From NCBI GenBank assembly GCA_021836925.1, contig JAKBHG010000008.1:1-12699 (forward strand): 12,699 nt of DNA, given 5' to 3'. Positions 7,149 through 12,699 of this stretch are shown here, piece after piece (the first letter of the stretch is position 1; the number at the start of each line of letters is the position of its first letter). The DNA is from Microcaldota archaeon. GTDB lineage: Archaea; Micrarchaeota; Micrarchaeia; Micrarchaeales; Micrarchaeaceae. The position numbers and the translations under genes are program-made. The notes under the pieces were generated by a model. The model saw only the letters and a list, made by a program, of their open reading frames with translations, was not told the DNA's origin and did no database searches.

Positions 7149-7160
7149 TTATATATAAAA
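7149..7160 (+). promoter_or_regulatory. TATA box for the membrane AAA+ ATPase gene
   Basis: TTATATATAAAA is a strong archaeal TATA element. Its centre is about 29 bp before the ATG at 7183, so the transcript would begin at or within a few bases of the start codon. No Shine-Dalgarno sequence is visible, which fits a leaderless mRNA. Confidence 0.65.
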
Positions 7161-7182
7161 TTAACCAAATATAAACCTATTG

Positions 7183-9957
7183 ATGGCGATGCTGAGGCGA
7201 GGCGGCCCAGGAGGCAGTGTGGGCGGAGTGGGAGTTCGGTCCAGAAGACTGTCAAGCCGAAGGCAGCGCATGCCCATATTCCTGTACAGGTTCAAGGACC
7301 TCCTGATAAACGTTACGACAAGCCACCAGTTCTTCAACACGATGCTCGTTCTTGCGGCCTTCGTATGCCTCGTAACCGCGTTTCCATTCTACCCTATTTT
7401 GCTGATAGTAATTCTCATGGTAATCCTGTTCGCAGTCAGCATGTACCACTCATTCCCTGGATACGTGCTGCTGATGCTGCTTACGCTGCCTGTCATAATA
7501 TACCAGGCGCCGGCGCTCGGCTGGGTATTCATCTTCCTGATAAGCATGTCGCTGATTTACGGATACATGCACCACCGCATGCTAGTCTTCCTGTACATAA
7601 TAGTACTGGCCGCGTTCTCGCCACTCGGATATTTCGTCGAGATCCTGGCGGTTGTGCTCACGATCCTGATGGTAGGTTTCAGGCGATCAGTCGCCGTGCT
7701 TGTGCTTGCAATGCTAAGCATAGTCGCGATATCCGGCGTCATCGGGATGCCGAACCATGCATACGTATCATACAACCCGCTCACTGCCCATAACGCGATA
7801 TTGCTGAACCCAATCATGCATTACGTGTACGGCAGCAAGCCCATTCTGACACTTTCGACTTTCCTGCCCCATATAAGCACGGCATACGGCCAGTTTATCA
7901 GCGGCAATGTAACCACCAATGTATCGTCGGCGTTCTTCATCCTGTTCCAGCCGCTGGCATACAATGTGGGCAGCTATCTGGTCGACATAGCCCTGCTGCT
8001 TGTCATGGCCTTCCTAATGGACATGGCGGCATCATCAATGCGGCAAAAGTACAAGGGCACAATAACCAGCACCTTCAGCGTACTATACCCCGCTGCGTTT
8101 ATCGGGGTCAACAAGTTCTTCTCTCTCGGCCTCGGAGTCAACTATCTGTACATGATTGCCGCGATAGCCATAGCGCTGATCTCACTGTTCATGCTCGAGC
8201 TCTACAACATAGACATCGTGAAAGTGCTTGACATAAAGAAAGCTGACATAAGGATGAAGTTCGGCGAGGCGTTCGAGGACCTGGCGGAAGGGGAGGCGCG
8301 CGAGACATTCAAGAGCGTGGCTAACTACGACCACACAAAGGAAGAGCTTAGGGCCGCGATAATAGCTCCGATAGAGGAGCGCGGCATCTCAAGGGCGTAC
8401 AACGTGCAGCCTGTCCGCGGGGTTCTATTCTTCGGGCCGCCTGGCACAGGCAAGACGCTGATGATGAGGGCCCTCTCCCACGAGATACACGGCTACTTCT
8501 ATTACGTCAAGGCGGCAAGCCTGCTCTCGGCTTATCCTGGCGAGACAGAAAGGATGATATCGAACATATTCACGATAGCGAAGAAGCACAGGCCATGCGT
8601 CCTGTTCTTCGACGAGATAGACTCGATAACATCAAAGAGGGAGCTTTCAACGGATGACACCAGGAAGGCCGTCCTCTCGCAGCTGCTAATAGAGATAGAC
8701 GGCTTCCAGAAGCTCGACAGAGTGATAGTCGTCGGGGCGACTAACGCGCCGGACCTGATAGACGACGCGATACTCAGGCCCGGAAGGATGGACAAGCTGG
8801 TGTACATGCCTCCGCCAAACTATGAAGCGAGGAAGAAGATATTCGACATGTACCTGAAGAAGCTGCCGATAGCCGATGACGTGGACCTGGACGCGCTCGC
8901 GTCCAAGACAGAGAGGTACACCGGCGCAGACCTCAAGGCGATATGCGACAGCGTGTCGCAGAGGATAGCCCACGAGGCCGCACAGCAGCACAAGATACTT
9001 GCGATCGAGCAGTCGGACATACTGGAGAGCATAAAGCACATCAAGGCGTCTACCACGCTTTCGCAGATAGACAAGTACAACAAGTTCAAGGTCGACATGG
9101 AGAGGATGGAGTACGAGGAGCAGCCGCAGGAGAAGACATCTGAGATAACTCTGGACGACGTGAAGGGCCTCGGCGATGCGAAGAAGGCGATAAAGGAGTC
9201 GATAGAGCTGCCGCTGATGCATCCCGAGCTGATGAAGAAGTACGACGTCAAGGCGATAAACGGCATACTGCTGTTCGGGCCTCCAGGCACCGGCAAGACC
9301 ATGCTCTTGAAGGCGATCATGAGCGAATGGAAGGGCAACATAAACGTGGTCGACCTGAACGCATCCGACATAATCAAGGCAGGTTTCGACAAGGCGGCGA
9401 CATCGATCAAGGACGTCTTCTATAAGGCGAGGGAGAACGTGCCATCAGTGATATTCATAGACGAGATGGACAGCCTCGTGCCGAAGAGGGCGACATCAAG
9501 CGAATTCACGCTACAGATAACGACCGAGATACTGAAAGGCATGGATGGGCTGCGCAACATGCCCGGCGTGATAGTCGTGGGCACAACGAACAGGCCGAAC
9601 TCACTCGACGACGCGGTACTCAGGCCCGGAAGGCTAGACAAGATAATATTCGTGAGGCCGCCGAACGAAGAGGAACGCACGCTCATATTCGAGGAATATC
9701 TCGCAAAGGTGCCAGGGTCCGGCACCATAGACTACGAGAAACTGGCGTCCGTCTCGAAGGGATTTACCGGCGCGGACATAAGCAACGTCTGCCGCGAAGT
9801 GAAGACCCACGCACTCGAAGCTGCCGTCAAGGACGGTGCGGAAAGCGAAGTGGCCACCGATGACGTGCTCAAGACCATAAAGGCAAACAAGCCGTCAGCG
9901 CCGGATGACACGATAAGCGAATACCTGCGCTTCCTAGCGAGGTACGGCGAGAGATGA
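7183..9957 (+). CDS. Membrane-anchored tandem AAA+ ATPase, Cdc48/VAT-like
   Basis: This 924-residue protein opens with a Gly/Arg-rich basic tail (1-35). About eight to ten hydrophobic segments follow between residues 52 and 340, with a longer loop near 189-262 that holds two N-glycosylation sequons (N242, N246). Two AAA domains fill the rest. The first has Walker A GPPGTGKT at 418-425, Walker B D477/E478, pore loop SAYPGE and arginines R532/R535. The second has Walker A at 699-706, Walker B D760/E761 and arginines R814/R817. The domain order and RPGR motifs match Cdc48/p97/VAT unfoldases, but the soluble substrate-binding N-domain is replaced by a membrane domain. No protease domain is present, so it is not FtsH or LonB. 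It probably extracts or unfolds membrane proteins (inference). The second pore loop is unusual, KAGFDKAA instead of the usual aromatic-GES pattern. The start is set by the TATA box; a TTG at 7180 is less likely. Confidence 0.93.
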   Translation: MAMLRRGGPGGSVGGVGVRSRRLSSRRQRMPIFLYRFKDLLINVTTSHQFFNTMLVLAAFVCLVTAFPFYPILLIVILMVILFAVSMYHSFPGYVLLMLLTLPVIIYQAPALGWVFIFLISMSLIYGYMHHRMLVFLYIIVLAAFSPLGYFVEILAVVLTILMVGFRRSVAVLVLAMLSIVAISGVIGMPNHAYVSYNPLTAHNAILLNPIMHYVYGSKPILTLSTFLPHISTAYGQFISGNVTTNVSSAFFILFQPLAYNVGSYLVDIALLLVMAFLMDMAASSMRQKYKGTITSTFSVLYPAAFIGVNKFFSLGLGVNYLYMIAAIAIALISLFMLELYNIDIVKVLDIKKADIRMKFGEAFEDLAEGEARETFKSVANYDHTKEELRAAIIAPIEERGISRAYNVQPVRGVLFFGPPGTGKTLMMRALSHEIHGYFYYVKAASLLSAYPGETERMISNIFTIAKKHRPCVLFFDEIDSITSKRELSTDDTRKAVLSQLLIEIDGFQKLDRVIVVGATNAPDLIDDAILRPGRMDKLVYMPPPNYEARKKIFDMYLKKLPIADDVDLDALASKTERYTGADLKAICDSVSQRIAHEAAQQHKILAIEQSDILESIKHIKASTTLSQIDKYNKFKVDMERMEYEEQPQEKTSEITLDDVKGLGDAKKAIKESIELPLMHPELMKKYDVKAINGILLFGPPGTGKTMLLKAIMSEWKGNINVVDLNASDIIKAGFDKAATSIKDVFYKARENVPSVIFIDEMDSLVPKRATSSEFTLQITTEILKGMDGLRNMPGVIVVGTTNRPNSLDDAVLRPGRLDKIIFVRPPNEEERTLIFEEYLAKVPGSGTIDYEKLASVSKGFTGADISNVCREVKTHALEAAVKDGAESEVATDDVLKTIKANKPSAPDDTISEYLRFLARYGER

Positions 9958-9962
9958 TGATA

Positions 9963-10808
9963 TTAGGAGGGCTGTCTCTTAGCCTTGTGCTCCAGCCCGT
10001 TGTTCACGAGGACCCTTGAGAGGTCATTGGCGTATATCTCAAGCCTGCCATACCTCTCACGCACATTGCAGAACTCGAGCTTCACGTAGTCGTTCGCGTT
10101 CATCGCCGCGGTAACCATGGCCGATGAGCCCCAGAGCGAAGCGTCAAGTGAACCGCCCGAGTCGGCGATCGTTATCCTGGACACCGCAACTGATGAGCCG
10201 TTCTCCTTGTTGATGTACCTTATCGGGTATATCGATGCTACCCTGCCGATTACATCGACGTTCTTCATCTCCCTGACGATTTCGGATACGTGCACGAACG
10301 AGGAATCCGACACCGCCATCTTCACTATCGTCGTGCCAGCGAGGCTCTTCAGCTCCCCGCGCGCCATGTCTATGAGTGCATTCTTTATCAGGATCCTGTC
10401 GCCCCTTTCCAATCCCTGTGCGTCTATGTAGTTCGCGAGCGCGCCCCTGGCCACAAATCTCACTGTGCCACCTTCAAGGCCCAGGACTACGATGCGCAGG
10501 TTCACCTCCCTGTTGTCCTTGGTTCTGAAAGTCGTCATGTTGAATATCCTGTACACCACGTCTTCGACATCCGCGTAATATACCCTCCTTTCGGTATCGG
10601 AATCCGCTGCAGCAACGGCGGCCTTCTGGTTCCTGGAGAATATGAAATCGGCGACGGCCCTGGCATCTGTCCTGCTGAGCCGTTCAGCCGCCTCGGCAGG
10701 CTGCGTATCAGCGGAGGCGTTGGCGCTTATCGCGCGCGCTATCTGCTCCTCCGTAACCATTCCGGAATACCTGTCGAACAGCTCGCTCATGGTGTCGTCG
10801 CCATGCAT
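9963..10808 (-). CDS. RPA-like single-stranded DNA-binding protein (two OB folds)
   Basis: The 281-residue protein resembles archaeal replication protein A. A helical N-terminal region (about 1-70, with TEEQIARAI) is followed by two OB-fold domains. The second is clearest: DVIGRVASIYPIRYINKENG, then ITIADSGGSLDASLWG, the classic RPA strand pattern ending in LWG. No zinc finger is seen. Such proteins coat single-stranded DNA during replication and repair and would work with PolD. Several starts are possible (TTG 10829, ATG 10811, 10808 and 10790). I chose 10808 because GAGG lies six bases upstream; about ±7 residues are uncertain. It converges on the AAA+ gene with a 5-bp gap and diverges from icd. 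A strong palindrome covers its promoter. Confidence 0.9.
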   Translation of the reverse strand: MHGDDTMSELFDRYSGMVTEEQIARAISANASADTQPAEAAERLSRTDARAVADFIFSRNQKAAVAAADSDTERRVYYADVEDVVYRIFNMTTFRTKDNREVNLRIVVLGLEGGTVRFVARGALANYIDAQGLERGDRILIKNALIDMARGELKSLAGTTIVKMAVSDSSFVHVSEIVREMKNVDVIGRVASIYPIRYINKENGSSVAVSRITIADSGGSLDASLWGSSAMVTAAMNANDYVKLEFCNVRERYGRLEIYANDLSRVLVNNGLEHKAKRQPS

Positions 10809-10820
10809 CATAAGCCTCAG

Positions 10821-10844
10821 CCGGCACAATACCTATTGTGCGGG
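10821..10844. promoter_or_regulatory. 24-bp palindrome in the RPA promoter (candidate operator)
   Basis: The plus strand carries arms GCACAATA and TATTGTGC around a central CC (10824-10841), a perfect 8-bp inverted repeat. Beyond one mismatch the symmetry continues for two more pairs (CC at 10821-10822 and GG at 10843-10844). It lies just downstream of the weak TATA element of the RPA gene and over the predicted transcription start, where archaeal repressors usually bind. A hairpin in the 5' leader is the alternative reading. Confidence 0.55.
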
Positions 10845-10847
10845 AAC

Positions 10848-10853
10848 ATTTAA
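10848..10853 (-). promoter_or_regulatory. Candidate TATA box for the RPA gene
   Basis: The minus strand reads TTAAAT at 10853-10848, about 40 bp before the chosen ATG, predicting a start near 10825. A second AT-rich candidate, AAATATTTG (10893-10885), lies further upstream and would give a longer leader containing the palindrome. Confidence 0.35.
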
Positions 10854-10899
10854 CAACATTCTGCACCTGTTGCATTCGCATACCCAAATATTTCGGAAA

Positions 10900-10909
10900 C
10901 AATTTAAGC
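10900..10909 (+). promoter_or_regulatory. TATA box for icd
   Basis: CAATTTAAGC is centred about 27 bp before the icd ATG and preceded by the purine-rich CGGAAA, which could act as a BRE. The transcript would start essentially at the ATG. No Shine-Dalgarno sequence is present, so icd is probably translated from a leaderless mRNA. Confidence 0.55.
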
Positions 10910-10931
10910 ACTTGGCGCGTACACTTTTAAC

Positions 10932-12152
10932 ATGACTGACAATCAAAGCGGGATAAAATTCGAGAGCGGCAGCGCGATCGTGCCGGACAGGCCAACGCTG
11001 CTTTACGTGAAGGGCGACGGCATAGGACCGGAGATAACCGATGCCGCGATGCGGGTCGTTGACGCTGCGGTAGCCAAGGCGTACGCCGGTTCAAAGGGCA
11101 TCAACTGGCTGGAGGTGCCTGCTGGGATAAGCGCCGAGAAGGAGCACGGCGACAGGTTCCCGGACAGCTCAGCTGAGCTGGTAAAGAAGCACAGGATACT
11201 TCTCAAGGGGCCGCTTGAGACGCCGGTCGGTTCCGGAATAAGGTCGATCAACGTGCACATACGCATGCTCCTGGACCTTTACGCGAACGTCAGGCCTGTG
11301 AAGTACGTGCCGGGAGTGGAAAGCCCGCTCCGCAATCCGCAGAACGTAGACATGGTGGTCTTCAGGGAGAACACCGATGACATATACCGCGGGATAGAGT
11401 GGAAATACGACAGCGAGAGCGCCGCGAAGGTAAGGGAGTTCCTAAAGGGGCTCGGAGTAGAGCTGGAGAGCGACACGGGCATAGGGATAAAGCCGATAGG
11501 CAAGCAGAAGACCGAGAGAGTCGCGAGGATGGCGATAAAATACGCGATAAACAGGAAGCGCAAGTCCGTGACGATAATGCACAAGGGCAACATAATGAAG
11601 TACACGGAGGGTGCCTTCAAGGAATGGGCGTATGCGCTCGCGCTCCGCGAGTTCAGGGACAGCATAGTGACCGAGGACGAGCTGAACAAGGCATACGAGG
11701 GCAAGATGCCTCCGGGCAAGATACTGCTGAATGACAGGATAGCCGACAACATGCTGCAGCAGCTGGTGACGAGGCCTGAGAGCTACGACATCATACTCGC
11801 GCCCAACCTGAACGGCGACTATGTGTCGGACGAAGCGGGCGCCCTGATAGGCAACATAGGCATTATAGGATCGGAGAACCTGGGCGACACCGGTGCCATG
11901 TTCGAGGCGGCGCACGGCACAGCCCCGAAGTACGCGGGCCTCAATGTGGCGAATCCTACCGGGATAATAAACGCGGGAGCGCTCATGCTCGACTACATAG
12001 GCTGGCACGATGCGGCTGCGCTCATAAGGGGTGCGATAGACGAGGCGATGCGCAACAAGACCGTGACGCAGGACATAGCGAGGTACATGAGCATAGAGCC
12101 TGTCGGGACCCGCGAGTACGCCGATGCTCTCATCGGCATAATATCGAAGTGA
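10932..12152 (+). CDS. icd: Isocitrate dehydrogenase (probably NADP-dependent)
   Basis: This 406-residue enzyme converts isocitrate to 2-oxoglutarate and CO2. It matches the E. coli Icd type closely: KGDGIGPEI near the N-terminus, IRSINVHIR (S105 equals the substrate-binding and phosphorylated Ser113 of E. coli), FRENTDDIYRGIEW, HKGNIMKYTEGAFKEW, NLNGDYVSDEAGA and HGTAPKYAG. K333 and Y334 correspond to the NADP-selecting Lys344 and Tyr345 of E. coli, and R384 to Arg395. The residue equal to Tyr391 is Gln (Q380), so one of the 2'-phosphate contacts differs. NADP use is likely but inferred. It is followed after 48 bp by citrate synthase, so the pair makes 2-oxoglutarate with aconitase encoded elsewhere. 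The start is the first ATG, placed well by the TATA box. Confidence 0.97.
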   Translation: MTDNQSGIKFESGSAIVPDRPTLLYVKGDGIGPEITDAAMRVVDAAVAKAYAGSKGINWLEVPAGISAEKEHGDRFPDSSAELVKKHRILLKGPLETPVGSGIRSINVHIRMLLDLYANVRPVKYVPGVESPLRNPQNVDMVVFRENTDDIYRGIEWKYDSESAAKVREFLKGLGVELESDTGIGIKPIGKQKTERVARMAIKYAINRKRKSVTIMHKGNIMKYTEGAFKEWAYALALREFRDSIVTEDELNKAYEGKMPPGKILLNDRIADNMLQQLVTRPESYDIILAPNLNGDYVSDEAGALIGNIGIIGSENLGDTGAMFEAAHGTAPKYAGLNVANPTGIINAGALMLDYIGWHDAAALIRGAIDEAMRNKTVTQDIARYMSIEPVGTREYADALIGIISK

Positions 12153-12160
12153 GCATGCGT

Positions 12161-12176
12161 CCGGCGGCGACGCCGG
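12161..12176 (+). other. GNRA-capped hairpin between icd and gltA
   Basis: CCGGCG-GCGA-CGCCGG forms a perfect 6-bp GC stem closed by a GCGA tetraloop (GNRA class), 8 bases after the icd stop. No T-run follows, so it does not look like a terminator. It could protect or mark a processing point in an icd-gltA mRNA. Confidence 0.5.
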
Positions 12177-12190
12177 CATCCGTTGCGTTA

Positions 12191-12196
12191 AGGTGG
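12191..12196 (+). promoter_or_regulatory. Ribosome-binding site of gltA
   Basis: AGGTGG lies four bases before the ATG at 12201. Its AGGTG aligns with the Shine-Dalgarno consensus in the same register as the TGATCC-N-ATG junctions of the PolD operon. This sets the start, and fits an internal operon gene rather than a leaderless one. Confidence 0.6.
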
Positions 12197-12200
12197 TTTG

Positions 12201-12699
12201 ATGGTGGAAGGCAAGCCCCTGATAAGCAGGGGACTGGAAGGGGTGTACATAGGCGAGAGCAGCATCTGCAAGGTGGACGGCACTGCCGGCAAACTCTACT
12301 ACCGTGGATATCCAATAGAGGAGCTGGCGGAGCGCTCCACGTTCGAGGAGACCGCATATCTTGTTCTCTATGGGAAGCTCCCGACCGCGGCAGAGCTGTC
12401 GGCATTCGACTCCGCGCTCAAGGGGTCGAGGGCTCTCCCGAAGCACGTCGTGGAAATAATAAAGAACATGGCGGGCAAGGCTGACACGATGGACATACTG
12501 AGGACCGCGTTCTCGGCGATGTCTGCGGAAGACAAGGAGGTGGCGGATACTTCTGAGGAGGCGAACCTCAGGAAGAGCGCCAGGATAATATCGGCCACTG
12601 CAAGCATAGTGGCGGCGATAGGCAGGGTGATGGAGAAGAAGAGGTATGTCAAGCCGAACGCCTCGCTCTCCCATGCTGCCAACATGCTCTACATGCTGA
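12201..12699 (+). CDS. gltA: Citrate synthase, N-terminal part (3' end cut by window edge)
   Basis: The frame stays open from the ATG at 12201 to the window edge, giving 166 residues. The N-terminus carries the typical citrate synthase opening: GLEGVYIGESSICKVDG, then GKLYYRGYPIEELAE, then TFEETAYLVLYGKLPT. The enzyme joins acetyl-CoA and oxaloacetate to citrate, the entry step of the TCA cycle. The catalytic His and Asp residues lie in the missing part. It sits 48 bp after icd on the same strand with its own ribosome-binding site and no visible promoter between, so the two are probably co-transcribed. Confidence 0.95.
   Translation, partial: MVEGKPLISRGLEGVYIGESSICKVDGTAGKLYYRGYPIEELAERSTFEETAYLVLYGKLPTAAELSAFDSALKGSRALPKHVVEIIKNMAGKADTMDILRTAFSAMSAEDKEVADTSEEANLRKSARIISATASIVAAIGRVMEKKRYVKPNASLSHAANMLYML

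Noticed and set aside
10809..10829. TTG at 10829 as the RPA start
   Set aside because: A rare start inside the palindrome and close to the predicted transcription start; ATG codons at 10811 and 10808 follow at once and 10808 has GAGG at good spacing.
12161..12176. Hairpin after icd as an intrinsic terminator
   Set aside because: No T-run follows the stem, and gltA begins 24 bp later with a ribosome-binding site but no visible promoter.
11442..12674. A 410-codon minus-strand open frame across icd and gltA
   Set aside because: It crosses two well-identified genes and their spacer antisense, with repetitive low-information composition and no domain.

Overview
The window reads as a stretch of archaeal chromosome. 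It carries both subunits of the archaeal replicative DNA polymerase D, an archaeal RPA-type single-stranded DNA-binding protein, an UPF0147 protein, TATA-box promoters close to start codons, a tRNA gene with an anticodon-loop intron at the usual archaeal position, and no encoded CCA ends. ATA (Ile) and AGG (Arg) codons are used heavily, gene packing is very tight, and the mix of PolD with citrate synthase and isocitrate dehydrogenase would suit a DPANN-type lineage such as Micrarchaeota. That lineage guess is inference and needs a marker-gene search. No mobile element, CRISPR array, intein or long repeat was seen.

Layout from left to right: the C-terminal part of a ferredoxin/flavin reductase-type oxidoreductase (+, cut by the window edge) ends 7 bp from the end of a minus-strand operon. 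Read in its own direction, that operon is UPF0147 protein, PolD small subunit (DP1), PolD large subunit (DP2), with 4-bp gaps between genes. Next on the minus strand are a ferritin-like/VIT1 fusion protein (iron handling), tRNA-Asp(GUC), and tRNA-Tyr(GUA) with a 21-nt intron. A short divergent region then leads to a plus-strand gene for a two-ring Cdc48/VAT-like AAA+ ATPase. Its usual N-domain is replaced by a multi-spanning membrane domain of about 350 residues. It converges, 5 bp apart, on a minus-strand RPA-like OB-fold gene. Divergent from RPA is isocitrate dehydrogenase (icd), followed 48 bp later by citrate synthase (gltA), which runs off the right edge.

Functionally there are four blocks: DNA replication (PolD and RPA); oxidative carbon metabolism toward 2-oxoglutarate (gltA and icd) plus an oxidoreductase; iron storage/transport; and protein quality control at the membrane (the AAA+ protein, the most unusual gene here). 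Three regulatory features stand out: a 24-bp near-perfect palindrome in the RPA promoter, a repeated TGATCC-N-ATG gene junction in the PolD operon that can pair with the 16S rRNA 3' tail, and a GNRA-capped hairpin between icd and gltA.
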